DNA of 64,000 bases from NCBI GenBank assembly GCA_963708235.1, contig OY970200.1:3472001-3536000 (forward strand), read 5' to 3'. Both the position numbers and the translations under genes were made by a program. Positions 52,520 through 61,377 of this stretch are shown one piece after another (position 1 is the stretch's first letter; each line of letters opens with the position of its first letter). The notes under the pieces were generated by a model. That model was not told where the DNA came from. It was given only the letters and a program-made list of their open reading frames with translations, and ran no database searches. Origin of the DNA: G963708235 sp963708235 (GTDB lineage Bacteria > Actinomycetota > Acidimicrobiia > Spongiisociales > UBA5794).

Positions 52520-53312
52520 CGTGTTCGGAAAGGTGCTGTGGGATCATCGAACCGGCGTCTGGTGGTGGGCGCTGGGGCTGGGGGCACTGGCGGCGATCAC
52601 CGTGGCGTTCTACCCGTCCGTCCGCGACCAGCCAGGTTTCAGCGAGCTCGTCGAGTCGCTCCCTCCCCAGCTCCTGGCCGCCTTCGGGGTCGAGGACGCT
52701 TCCGAGTTGATCACACCGGTCGGGTTGGTGAACAGCCGTCTGTATGCCAGCGTCGGGTCGATCCTCGCCATCGTGTTTGCAGTGTCGATCGGAACCCAGG
52801 CGATCGCCGGTGAGGAGGAACGCGGCACGATGGATCTGATGCTGGCGCAGCCGGTGGTGCGCACCCGGATCGTGATCGAGGGCTTTGTGGCGATGACGGT
52901 GCTGGTGGCTGTTCTGGCAACCTCGTTGCTGGTGGTCCTCGCCATCACCAGCCCGGCCTACGGTCTCGACCTGTCGGTGAACGGGATGATCGCCGCCAAT
53001 GTCGGGATGGCGCTGCTGGCGCTGGTCTACGGGACGCTGGCGCTGGCCATCGGCGGCCTCACCGGGAAGCGCAGGTTGACACTGGGCATCGTCACCGCCC
53101 TGGTCGCCACCGCATTCTTCGTCAACGGATTCGCCACCCTGGTCGACGTACTGCAGCCGTTCCAGGCCGTGTCGCCGTTCCACTGGTTCCTGGGGCCGGA
53201 TCCGCTCGCCAACGGTTTCGACGGACCGAGCCTGGCGAAGATGACGATCACGATCGTTATGCTGGTGGCGGTGGCGGTGTGGGGATTCAATCGGCGCGAT
53301 GTCGCCTCATGA
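52509..53312 (+). CDS. ABC-2 type exporter permease
   Basis: This 267-residue permease has six hydrophobic segments and a large loop between the first two (GFSELVESLPPQLLAAFGVEDAS). GEEERGTMDLMLAQPVVRTRIV is the ABC-2 coupling region. It would form a homodimer driven by the upstream ATPase. It overlaps both neighbours, so ATPase, permease and hydrolase form one operon. Confidence 0.87.
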   Translation: MLRSVFGKVLWDHRTGVWWWALGLGALAAITVAFYPSVRDQPGFSELVESLPPQLLAAFGVEDASELITPVGLVNSRLYASVGSILAIVFAVSIGTQAIAGEEERGTMDLMLAQPVVRTRIVIEGFVAMTVLVAVLATSLLVVLAITSPAYGLDLSVNGMIAANVGMALLALVYGTLALAIGGLTGKRRLTLGIVTALVATAFFVNGFATLVDVLQPFQAVSPFHWFLGPDPLANGFDGPSLAKMTITIVMLVAVAVWGFNRRDVAS

Positions 53313-54195
53313 CGTGACCGCCCGCAACGGGGACATCGATCTCTACGTCGACCTCTGGGGTGACACCGGCGCAACGGTGGGCGGCTCGCCGGTGATCCTG
53401 ATTGCCGGTCTCGGCGAGCAGCTCACCTGGTGGCCCCCCGGCTTTGTCCACGCCATCGCCATCGCCGGATTCGAGGTGGTGCGCTTCGACAACCGGGACA
53501 CCGGTCGATCGTCGCATCTCGAGGGCACCGTGTCGCTGGCGAGGATCCGTCGCACCCTCGCCTCGGGCGGGCGACCTGACACCCCGTACCACCTGTCCGA
53601 CATGGCAGCCGACGTGATCGCCGTCGCCGATGCCGTCGGAGCCGACTCGGTGCACGTGGTGGGAATCTCGATGGGCGGCATGATCGCCCAGGAAGCCGCC
53701 CTGTCGTTTCCCGACCGGGTCCGGTCACTCACCAGCATCATGTCCACCACGGGGAACCCGGCGGTGGGGCAGTCGACAGCCGCCTCCGCCACGGCGATGC
53801 TGCGCGGTGCCCCGCCGGACCTGGAATTCGCCGTCGCCACCCGGGTCGAGACGGGGCGCCTGGTGGCAACCCCGGGACTCTTCGATCCCGAGGCCGCCCG
53901 GTGGCGGATCACGGAGGCCCATCGCCGCTCGTTCGATCCCGCCGGCGTCGGCCGGCAGTACGGCGCCGTCCTCGCCGCCGGGGATCGAACCGCCCGGCTC
54001 CGGACTCTGCAGATTCCCAGCCTGGTGATCCACGGGGATACCGATCCGCTGGTCGACGTCTCCGGCGGTCGGGCCACCGCCGCCGCCATCCCCGACGCCC
54101 GTTACATCGAGATCCCCGGTCTCGCCCACGACCTCCCCGAGCCCTACTGGCCCCAGATCCTCGATCCTCTGCTCACGCACCTCGCCGCGACATAG
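53299..54195 (+). CDS. Alpha/beta-hydrolase (RdmC-like)
   Basis: This 298-residue alpha/beta-hydrolase has the nucleophile elbow GISMGG (strand HVVGISMGGMIAQ), the HG-type oxyanion loop ILIAGLGEQLTWW, the acidic residue in HGDTDPLVDV, and the catalytic His in LAHDLPEPYW. It resembles aclacinomycin methylesterase-like and haloperoxidase-like hydrolases. It overlaps the permease gene by 14 bp. It could modify the compound the exporter moves, but that is inference. Confidence 0.87.
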   Translation: MSPHDVTARNGDIDLYVDLWGDTGATVGGSPVILIAGLGEQLTWWPPGFVHAIAIAGFEVVRFDNRDTGRSSHLEGTVSLARIRRTLASGGRPDTPYHLSDMAADVIAVADAVGADSVHVVGISMGGMIAQEAALSFPDRVRSLTSIMSTTGNPAVGQSTAASATAMLRGAPPDLEFAVATRVETGRLVATPGLFDPEAARWRITEAHRRSFDPAGVGRQYGAVLAAGDRTARLRTLQIPSLVIHGDTDPLVDVSGGRATAAAIPDARYIEIPGLAHDLPEPYWPQILDPLLTHLAAT

Positions 54196-54269
54196 CCCTG
54201 CGCCGTCGATCTGACACCGCAGATCCCACCGCACGAGGACCAAGCAGCAACCGCGTCCTCACACCGCCG

Positions 54270-55560
54270 GTCCCCTTCTGGCCCTCCCCTCCTCGGGAGG
54301 AGGGGTGGCTGCGGACGCTCGCGGACGCAGACGGGGCGGAGCGCGACGTCGATGTCCGCCTCGTCGGCAGGGTCACCGACGGACAAGCCAACGGCGCCGC
54401 GCCACCCAGACGCGTAAAACCCGCACACGACAAGACGACCACAGGGATGCAGACCTCGCGCCCCGCCCCACCTCCTCCCAGAACCTCGGAGGCACCCCGC
54501 CTTTCCGGTCTGCGTCCGCAAGCGTCCGCAGCGCCCCACCCCGTCTACGGCCGCGAAGCGTCCGCAGCCACCCCGCCCCAGCGGGGCGGGGAGGGGCGGG
54601 GAGGGCCAAGAAGGAAGCACGATCAAGAGATGAGCGGACGTCCAGCGGCAACGAGCTCAAGTAGCCAGATCCACACGACCCGGCCGACCCCTTCTGGCCT
54701 CCCCGCCCCTGGTGTCAAGGCCGGGCCGACCCTTTCTGGCCCTCCCCGCCCCTGGTGTCAAGGCCGGGCCGACCCTTTCTGGCCCTCCCCGCCCCTGGTG
54801 TCAAGGCCGGGCCGACCCTTCCTGGCCCTCCCCGCCCCTGGGGGGCGGGGTGGCTGGGGACGCTTGCGGACCCAGACGGGGCGGGGCGCGGCGTCGATGT
54901 CCGACTCGTTCGCAGTGTCGCCGAATGGTCCGCCTGGTTCGGTTTCGGATCCCGCCAGGTCGCAGCAACCTCACACGACAAGACGACCACAGGGATACCG
55001 ACCTCGCACCCCGCCCCACCTCCTCCCAGAACCTCGGAGGCACCCCGCCTTTCCGGTCTGCGTCCGCAAGCGTCCGCAGCGCCCCACCCCGTCTACGGCC
55101 GCGAAGCGTCCGCAGCCACCCCGCCCCAGCGGGGCGGGGAAGGGCGGGGAGGGCCAAGAAGGAAGCACGATCAAGAGATGAGCGGACGTCCAGCGGCAAC
55201 GAGCTCAAGTACCCAGATCCACACGACCCGGCCGCGGCCCTTCTGGCCTCCCCGCCCCTGGTGTCAAGGCCGGGCCGACCCTTTCTGGCCCTCCCCGCCC
55301 CTGGGGGGCGGGGTGGCTGGGGACGCTTGCGGACCCAGACGGGGCGGGGCGCGGCGTCAATGTTCCCCTGATCGCAGCGTCACCGACAGCCTCCCGGGCT
55401 GCGTCTTCAGACCGCCTCCCGAACTTGGCAGCACGCGACAAGACGACCACAGGGATGCAGACCTCGCGCCCCGCCCCACCTCCTCCCAAAACCTCGGAGG
55501 CACCCCGCCCCCGGGGCGGGGAGGGCCAAGGAGGAAAGACACAGACCGGCAGGGACGGCC
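54270..55560. repeat. Mosaic region of inverted and tandem hairpin repeats
   Basis: About 1.3 kb is made of repeated modules in alternating orientation. One module is GCGTCCGCAAGCGTCC with a GC hairpin and GGGAGGGCCAAGA at its end. Plus-strand copies lie at 54516-54612 and 55069-55165; minus-strand copies lie at 54278-54339, 54779-54880 and 55281-55341. A longer unit of about 240 bp, from CACGACAAGACGACC to GAGCTCAAGTA, occurs at 54424-54662 and 54977-55211, with a third shortened copy near 55436-55545. Open frames across it (up to 426 codons) follow the repeat period and are not genes. No transposase is nearby. Confidence 0.85.
54712..54840 (+). repeat. 43-bp tandem repeat, three copies
   Basis: Three near-perfect 43-bp copies starting GTGTCAAGGCCGGGCCGACC lie at 54712, 54755 and 54798. 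A single extra copy occurs near 55260. There is no spacer DNA, so it is not a CRISPR array. Confidence 0.9.
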
Positions 55561-55631
55561 GAGACATCGGGTAGTCCCGGGGCGTTCCTAGCCTTCGGGG
55601 GGTCGCCCCTTTCGTCCCTGGAGTTCATCGC

Positions 55632-56582
55632 GTGGTCGATCCCCGCACACTGTTTGGTCCTTCGGCACGCCGTCGCGCCTCGTTGGCCGTGGTGATGTGG
55701 GTCTTCGGGCTCGCCACCACCACCTTGCTCATCGGGATGTGGGGCCGGACGGTCTCGACCGACCAGGCCACCCTGGAGGAAGGCACACGGGCGGTGGTCG
55801 AAGCGGAGGTGATCGCCAACCGGGTCGAGGACTGGGTGGCCTCCGGGATCGCCTCGTCGACCGACGGCGAACAAGCGGCCGTCGCCGCCGCCCTCGCCGA
55901 CATCGGGGAGACCCCGCAGGCCCACGACGCCGTCGCCACCATCGCCGAACAGGCCGTACAGGCTGCCCTGGCGGAGCCAGGGGAACGAATCGAGATCGAC
56001 GTACGGACGGCGCTCGCCCCGCTCGCACCGGTGATCGGCGAGAGGCTGCGCGCCTCCGGGGTTGCGGCGCCACAGGAACAGGTCGACGCAGTGATCGCCG
56101 GTGTCCCCGACCTGGTCCTCGGATCCGGCGTCGCCCAGCAGATCGGCGGGGCGGCCACCCGCGCCACCGCATTTCTCACCCGGGTGGTACTGATCGCCGG
56201 GCTGGTGCTGGCGCTCTCGGGCGGCGCCGCCTACTTCCTCTCGGAGGATCGCCTCAAGATGCTGCGCACCCTGGCGATCAGAATCGCCATCTCGGCATTG
56301 ACGTTTGCAGTGGTGCTCCGTGTCGGCGCCTGGGCCCTCGACCCCGACGGCGGGCGCTCACCGGTGGCCTCCGGTGGTGCCGTCCTGCTCCGCAGCAACG
56401 GATGGCTGCTCCCCCTGCTCGCCGCGATCAACGTGGGGGTGGCGGTGGTCATCACCAGCGCCGTCCGCCGCCGACGCCACGACACCCATCCGACACCGAG
56501 CGGAACCCCGTCGTCGCCGCACCCTTCGTCACCCCGACCCCGTCTCCGCACCCAACCCGCCGACGACCGTATTGCCGGTTGA
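55632..56582 (+). CDS. Membrane protein related in layout to the 5530-6960 protein
   Basis: This protein of about 316 residues starts at GTG 55632. It has one N-terminal membrane helix (about 18-38), an extracytoplasmic region of about 140 residues with amphipathic Ala/Val helices (RVEDWVASGIAS), three C-terminal membrane helices and a Pro/Ser-rich cytoplasmic tail. The plan matches that of the larger protein at 5530-6960. Its function is unknown. It begins just after the mosaic repeat region. Confidence in the start is modest. Confidence 0.68.
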   Translation: MVDPRTLFGPSARRRASLAVVMWVFGLATTTLLIGMWGRTVSTDQATLEEGTRAVVEAEVIANRVEDWVASGIASSTDGEQAAVAAALADIGETPQAHDAVATIAEQAVQAALAEPGERIEIDVRTALAPLAPVIGERLRASGVAAPQEQVDAVIAGVPDLVLGSGVAQQIGGAATRATAFLTRVVLIAGLVLALSGGAAYFLSEDRLKMLRTLAIRIAISALTFAVVLRVGAWALDPDGGRSPVASGGAVLLRSNGWLLPLLAAINVGVAVVITSAVRRRRHDTHPTPSGTPSSPHPSSPRPRLRTQPADDRIAG

Positions 56583-56664
56583 CCGTCTGACCCACCGCGC
56601 CCCTGAGCCACCTCGGGGACAGGGCGGATCTGCCCGGAACGACGGCTGGTAGGTTCCATCCTCG

Positions 56665-56889
56665 ATGGATATCACCGAGCTTCTGGGACTCGACGATTTG
56701 TTGGCGCAGCTGATCCTCGCCGTGGGCGCCGCCATGGTGATCGGCAACGGGATGGCGCTGTTCGTGCACTATCGCGGGAAGCGGCCGGTGCGCGCCGAGG
56801 GCGAGTTCCGCACCGGACGCTCCTGGTGGCTGCTCGGCGTCGGGCTGCTGATCGCCCTGTGGGGCCTGGCATCCTGGGCCACGCAATAG
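56665..56889 (+). CDS. Two-helix small membrane protein
   Basis: This 74-residue protein has two membrane helices (about 9-33 and 52-72) joined by a basic loop, FVHYRGKRPVRAEGEFRTGR. It starts at ATG 56665 and lies 82 bp after the previous gene and 95 bp before tRNA-Gly. The hydrophobic pattern and codon use look real, but I do not recognise a family. Confidence 0.65.
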   Translation: MDITELLGLDDLLAQLILAVGAAMVIGNGMALFVHYRGKRPVRAEGEFRTGRSWWLLGVGLLIALWGLASWATQ

Positions 56890-56984
56890 ACCCCGCACCA
56901 GGTCGGTTCGCCGACCGACGCAACCCGGTCCGGTCGACACCACTCGATGCCGCAGCCACCCGGTCGCGGTAACATGAGGCGATC

Positions 56985-57055
56985 GCGGATGTAGTTCAAT
57001 GGTAGAACACAAGCTTCCCAAGCTTGGAGTGGGGGTTCGATTCCCCTCATCCGCT
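56985..57055 (+). tRNA. tRNA-Gly (anticodon CCC)
   Basis: A cloverleaf folds cleanly: acceptor GCGGATG with CATCCGC, anticodon stem CAAGC with GCTTG around the loop TTCCCAA, and T loop GGGGTTCGATTCCCC. The discriminator base is T and the CCA end is not encoded. The anticodon CCC reads GGG. Confidence 0.95.
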
Positions 57056-57117
57056 CCGATCCCGATCGCACCTGACGGGTCAACCGGTCGCCTCGGACGC
57101 AGTAGCATGCCGTCCCG

Positions 57118-57696
57118 ATGATCTTCTCCGACCGCACCATCAGGGAATCCATCGCCGCCGGCCGCATCACCATCGACCCGTATGAGCCGTCGATGGTGCA
57201 ACCGTCGAGCATCGACCTCCGGTGCGCCTCCGTCTTCCGGGTCTTCGAGAATCACCGCTACGCCCTGATCGACCCCAAGGCGCCACAGGACGACCTGACC
57301 AGCCCGGTCGAGGCGTCGGAGGCCGAACCATTCATCCTGCATCCCGGCGAGTTCGTGCTCGGATCCACCCTGGAAGTCGTCGGGCTTGCCGACGACGTGG
57401 TGGCCCGACTCGAGGGAAAGTCGAGTCTCGGTCGTCTCGGTCTGCTGATCCACTCCACCGCCGGGTTCATCGACCCGGGGTTTGTCGGGCAGGTGACCCT
57501 GGAGCTGTCCAACGTGGCCAATCTCCCCATCGCCATCTACCCGGGGATGAAGATCGGTCAGGTCTCCTTCTACACCCTGAGCACGCCTGCCGAACATCCC
57601 TACGGGTCAGCGGAGGCCGGGTCGAAGTATCAGAACCAGACGGGTCCGACTCCCAGCCGGATCCACCATGACTTCACCGCACCCGAGAGCGTCTGA
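57118..57696 (+). CDS. dcd: dCTP deaminase
   Basis: This 192-residue trimeric enzyme deaminates dCTP, either to dUTP or directly to dUMP in the bifunctional type. Motifs are MIFSDRTIRESI, QPSSIDLRCAS, FVLGSTLEVVGL, RLEGKSSLGRLGLLIHSTAGFIDPGF (catalytic Ser-Arg and Glu region, cited as family blocks) and PGMKIGQVSFY. The length and YGSAEAGSKYQNQTGPTPSRI C-terminus match actinobacterial enzymes, which are often bifunctional; that point is inference. It follows tRNA-Gly by 62 bp. Confidence 0.93.
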   Translation: MIFSDRTIRESIAAGRITIDPYEPSMVQPSSIDLRCASVFRVFENHRYALIDPKAPQDDLTSPVEASEAEPFILHPGEFVLGSTLEVVGLADDVVARLEGKSSLGRLGLLIHSTAGFIDPGFVGQVTLELSNVANLPIAIYPGMKIGQVSFYTLSTPAEHPYGSAEAGSKYQNQTGPTPSRIHHDFTAPESV

Positions 57697-57724
57697 CGCC
57701 GTTCGGCCCGGGACGGTGAGTGGG

Positions 57725-58609
57725 TCAGGCCCGTAGCGGAGGTCCGGGCGGCGCCACCGCTTCACGGCCACGGGCCGCCGCCGACGCCGAGACGGCGCCG
57801 CCGATGATCACCAGACCGATCCCGATCCAGGCCAGCATCCCCGGCTGCTCCCCGAGGAACAGCGCCGCCCACACCACCGCCGACGCCGGTTCCAGATACA
57901 TCAGCACGCTGACCCCGGCCATGGGAAGACGCCCCATCGCCTGCCAGTAGACCAGGTCGGCGATCCCGGTGAGGAAGACACCGAGCAGCAACATCTGGAG
58001 CCAGTACTCCGACGACTCGACGGCGGCGGCGACGGCCCACGGGGTGAGGACGATGGCCGCCACCACCAGCTCTCCGGTGGCGACGACGAGGGCACCCACC
58101 GCCTGGGCGGCCGGCTTTGCGATCAGCATCAACGCCGCAAGCGTCGCCCCGGACACCGCTGCCGCCAGGATGCCCAACGGACTGCTTTCACCGCCGGTGG
58201 GTTGGACCACCGCCAGCACCCCGACCGATGCGATCCCGAGACCGACATAGACCCGGGGGACGATGCGCTCGCCGAGCAGTCGTGGAGCGAGCGACGACGC
58301 CGTGATCGGACCCAGATAGAGCAGCGCCAGGGCGATGGCGACGGTGGTCTCGGTGATAGCCAGGAAGAAGCTCGCCCAGTGGACGGCGAGCAGCACCCCG
58401 GACACGGCGATGCGGCCACGGTGCATGTCGGGCAGCCGGAGTCGTCCCCGGACCACGAGGATGACCAGCAGCGTCGCCGCCCCCAGCCAGATGCGCGAGG
58501 CCACCAGGTGCTGCCAGGGAACGTCGCCGCGGACGATGAGCGGGATGGCGCCCCACGAGACGGCGACGACGGCGAGCATGAGCGCCGCACCGGCGCGACT
58601 GCGGATCAT
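57725..58609 (-). CDS. EamA/DMT-family transporter
   Basis: This 294-residue protein has ten membrane segments in two EamA repeats, opening with AVVAVSWGAIPLIVRGDVP and LYLGPITASSLAPRLLGERI. It is likely an exporter of a small metabolite, substrate unknown. It lies 53 bp downstream of the sugar ABC operon in the same direction and might be its last gene. It converges with dcd. It is the second EamA gene in the window. Confidence 0.85.
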   Translation of the reverse strand: MIRSRAGAALMLAVVAVSWGAIPLIVRGDVPWQHLVASRIWLGAATLLVILVVRGRLRLPDMHRGRIAVSGVLLAVHWASFFLAITETTVAIALALLYLGPITASSLAPRLLGERIVPRVYVGLGIASVGVLAVVQPTGGESSPLGILAAAVSGATLAALMLIAKPAAQAVGALVVATGELVVAAIVLTPWAVAAAVESSEYWLQMLLLGVFLTGIADLVYWQAMGRLPMAGVSVLMYLEPASAVVWAALFLGEQPGMLAWIGIGLVIIGGAVSASAAARGREAVAPPGPPLRA

Positions 58610-58662
58610 CGCCGCAGCCTACGGTCAGGCCGAGGACGCCCGACCAGATCAGGTGGTCAGGA

Positions 58663-59133
58663 TCAGGCGCCGGCCGGGTCGACGGTGCGGGTTGCCCGCC
58701 AGCACGAGTACTCGTCGGCGAATCCGATCATGATCAGCGGGACGATGGCGCCGGCGAACACCCCCGCCGGGGTGGCGATCACCAGCAGGAAGAGCACGTA
58801 GACCACGGTGACGACGACGGCCAGAAGTCGAATCCGGAAGACGTCGGGTGCATCCGGTGGGTTCAGGCTGAGGGCGCCACCGGCGGCGAACCCCGCCACG
58901 GCGCCCAACGCCGGGGACAGCAAACCGACCGCCAGCCCGAGGACGAGGAGCAGGCCCATCGACTGCAGGACCCGCCGGGCGGCAACCGTGTTGCGCGAGA
59001 TGAACCCGAGCGCAACGAACACAAACGGTGCCACGGCCAGGGCGATTCCCACGAGACCCGGGTCGATGGCGGCGGGTTCCCCTTCGGGTACGGCGAACGC
59101 CGCCGCATACGGCAGGTAGCTGAACATCATCAC
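58663..59133 (-). CDS. Membrane protein at the end of the sugar ABC operon, start uncertain
   Basis: This protein of about 156 residues has four hydrophobic segments: YLPYAAAFA, ALAVAPFVFVALGFISRN, GLLLVLGLAVGLLSP and VVVTVVYVLFLLVIATP. The first membrane helix is cut by the only usable start, GTG/ATG at 59133. Upstream, the frame continues as AVPDVSNEAIRRNWLAIAIG right back to the permease stop codon, but without ATG, GTG or TTG. A missed indel near 59200 or a rare start is likely. It follows the permease closely and may be an accessory membrane subunit. Confidence 0.6.
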   Translation of the reverse strand: MMMFSYLPYAAAFAVPEGEPAAIDPGLVGIALAVAPFVFVALGFISRNTVAARRVLQSMGLLLVLGLAVGLLSPALGAVAGFAAGGALSLNPPDAPDVFRIRLLAVVVTVVYVLFLLVIATPAGVFAGAIVPLIMIGFADEYSCWRATRTVDPAGA

Positions 59134-59208
59134 GATCGTTCCGATCGCGATGGCCAGCCAATTGCGGCGGCGGATCGCCTCGTTGCTGACGTCGGGAACA
59201 GCCGTCGG

Positions 59209-60108
59209 TTATCCCTTCACCGAACCGGCGGTGAGCCCTCTGACGAAGAACCGCTGCAAGGCGAAGAACACCACCATGGGCAAGACCATCGTCACGAACG
59301 CGGCGGCGGGGAGCAGGTTGAGGGCGCCCTCGCCACGACCCGCCAGCGTGGCCAGCTCCACGGTGAGCACGGCGACCTGGGGCTGGTTCCCGAGGAACAC
59401 CAGCGCCACCAGGTAGTCGTTCCACACCCAGAGGAACTGGAAGATGGCGAAAGATGCCAGCACCGGCACCGACAGCGGAACGATCAGTCTGGTGAAGATG
59501 GTGAAGTGGTCGGCGCCGTCGATCTTTGCCGATTCGATGATCGACCCCGGGAGCGACCCCATGTAGTTGCGCAGCAGATATACCGCCAGCGGGAGACCGA
59601 ACCCGGCATGGGCCAGCCACACCGCCGGGAAGGTCCCGTTCAGCTCGAAGTTGGTGTAGATCCGGAGGATCGGGATCAGTGCCATCTGCAGCGGCACCAC
59701 CATCAGCCCGACGATCGTGACGAAGATCAGGTTGCGACCGGGGAACTCCATCCACGCAAAGGCGTAGGCGGCGAAGGCGGCGATGGTGATCGGGATCACC
59801 ACCGAGGGAATGCTCACCGCCAGCGTGTTGGCGAAGGCGTTGGCAAAGCCGCCGTCGAGCACCGTGCGGTAGTTCTCCAGAGTCCACGTGCCACTGTTGA
59901 AGAAGTCGCCGAACACCGTCCACCAGCCGCTGGCCCGGATGTCGCTGGGAACCCGGAACGAGTTGATCAGCAGGCCGACCGACGGGACGGTCCACAGGAA
60001 GGCGATCAAGGCGACCGCAAGGAAGATGGGCACCCGGGACGGTCCGCGGACCTTGGCCGGGGTCGCCGCCGCCGATGCGGCGATGTCGGGTTCGGTGGTG
60101 GTGGTCAT
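59209..60108 (-). CDS. Sugar ABC importer permease (MalG-like)
   Basis: This 299-residue permease has six membrane helices and the cytoplasmic EAA loop SLPGSIIESAKIDGADHFTIF, the contact point for the ATPase. It is of the MalG/carbohydrate CUT1 type, with the characteristic start FLAVALIAFLWTVPSVGLLINSF. The upstream permease gene overlaps it by 4 bp. No ATPase gene is in the operon, so a shared ATPase encoded elsewhere (MsiK type) is likely. Confidence 0.9.
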   Translation of the reverse strand: MTTTTEPDIAASAAATPAKVRGPSRVPIFLAVALIAFLWTVPSVGLLINSFRVPSDIRASGWWTVFGDFFNSGTWTLENYRTVLDGGFANAFANTLAVSIPSVVIPITIAAFAAYAFAWMEFPGRNLIFVTIVGLMVVPLQMALIPILRIYTNFELNGTFPAVWLAHAGFGLPLAVYLLRNYMGSLPGSIIESAKIDGADHFTIFTRLIVPLSVPVLASFAIFQFLWVWNDYLVALVFLGNQPQVAVLTVELATLAGRGEGALNLLPAAAFVTMVLPMVVFFALQRFFVRGLTAGSVKG

Positions 60109-61271
60109 CGCATCGCCTCCTGCGCCCGGAACCGTCTCACATTGATCACGAGCACCGGGATCACGGCGATGAACAGCAGCACGGCCAACGCCGCACCGAC
60201 GCCGTTGTTCCGGTTGGTGAAGAACTCCTGGACCATCTGCTGGGCGACGACCTGGGTGCCGTCACGTCCACCGGTCATCACCCACACGATGTCGAAGACC
60301 TTCCACACGGTGATCAACACCGTGGTCCACACCACCACGATGGTGGAGGAGATGGTCGGGATGACCACCTTCCAGAACGCCTGCCACTCGCTGGCTCCGT
60401 CGATCCGTGCAGCTTCGAGCAGTTCGTCCGGAACCGACTTGATCGCCGACGACAGGATCACCATGGAAAAGCCGGTCTGCAGCCACACCAGGATGACCAT
60501 GAGGAACAGGTTGTTCCATGGCTGGATGGCGAGCCACTGCTGCGGTTCGCCGTTGAAGACGTTGGTCCAGATGGCGTTGAGGATGCCGATCTGATCGCCG
60601 AAGCCTTCGGAGCGGTAGGCGTACACGAAGCCCCACACCACCGAGGCACCGACGAACGAGATCGCCATCGGCAGGAAGATCAGGGACTTGGTGAACGACT
60701 CGGTGCGTCGGGACAGCTTGTCGGCCAGGGTGGCGAAACCGAGCCCGATCGCCACCGCCGCCGCCGGAACCAGCAACACCCAGATCAGGCTGTTGCGCAT
60801 GGCGATCAGATACTGGCTCTCGGTGAAGATCCGGGTGTAGTTGTCCAGCCCGACGAACTCGGTGCTGCGGGCGTTCTGGAAGCTGAGGATGGTGGTATTG
60901 ACCGCCGGGTACACCAGGTAGAAGGCGAGCAGCACGATGGCGGGACCGGCGAACACCATCGGTCGCGCCGCATCGCCGACCCGTCCCGGGAGCAGACTGA
61001 CCAGGCGGTCCATCCCCCAGTACAACGCCCAGACACCGCCGATACCGACCACCACGGCAACGATCACCTGGAGCAGCTTGCTGCCGTCTTCGTCCTTGAG
61101 GAAACCGAAGGAGAAGAAGAATACGACGACGACCGCCGGGATCACCAGCGCCGTGGCAAGCCTCAACAGCCATACCAGCGGACCGCCCGAAGTCGGTTCC
61201 GGCCCGCTCACAGGTGTGTCCGGGCGATCCGGCAGACCCTCCTCGAGGACCGGGGGCGTCACATTGGTCAT
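60105..61271 (-). CDS. Sugar ABC importer permease (MalF-like)
   Basis: This 388-residue permease pairs with the MalG-like one. After a polar N-terminus of about 30 residues come two extra helices (about 35-60 and 68-90), then the core with VFAGPAIVLLAFYLVYP and the EAA loop VPDELLEAARIDGASEWQAF. Start ATG 61271 follows GGAGGAGGT. A strong hairpin separates it from the binding-protein gene upstream. Confidence 0.9.
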   Translation of the reverse strand: MTNVTPPVLEEGLPDRPDTPVSGPEPTSGGPLVWLLRLATALVIPAVVVVFFFSFGFLKDEDGSKLLQVIVAVVVGIGGVWALYWGMDRLVSLLPGRVGDAARPMVFAGPAIVLLAFYLVYPAVNTTILSFQNARSTEFVGLDNYTRIFTESQYLIAMRNSLIWVLLVPAAAVAIGLGFATLADKLSRRTESFTKSLIFLPMAISFVGASVVWGFVYAYRSEGFGDQIGILNAIWTNVFNGEPQQWLAIQPWNNLFLMVILVWLQTGFSMVILSSAIKSVPDELLEAARIDGASEWQAFWKVVIPTISSTIVVVWTTVLITVWKVFDIVWVMTGGRDGTQVVAQQMVQEFFTNRNNGVGAALAVLLFIAVIPVLVINVRRFRAQEAMR

Positions 61272-61322
61272 CCGACTACCTCCTCCCGTGCGTCGCACCG
61301 AGCGATGCTCACCCTAGTAAAG

Positions 61323-61352
61323 AGAGGGGGTGGCTTGCAGGCCACCCCCTCT
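61323..61352 (-). terminator. Intra-operon hairpin between binding protein and permeases
   Basis: AGAGGGGGTGGC and GCCACCCCCTCT form a 12-bp perfect stem with a TTGCAG loop, followed on the minus strand by CTTTACT. Placed between the binding-protein and permease genes, it may lower permease expression, a common arrangement in sugar ABC operons. Confidence 0.75.
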
Positions 61353-61377
61353 CCTATCTCGACTCAGTCCGGATGGG

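Noticed and set aside
54712..54840. Possible CRISPR array
   Set aside because: The 43-bp units are directly adjacent with no unique spacers, and no cas genes are present.
53901..55181. A 426-codon frame and others running through the repeat region
   Set aside because: They follow the 43-bp and 240-bp repeats and contain periodic PFLALPAP-type sequence; no family or start signal.
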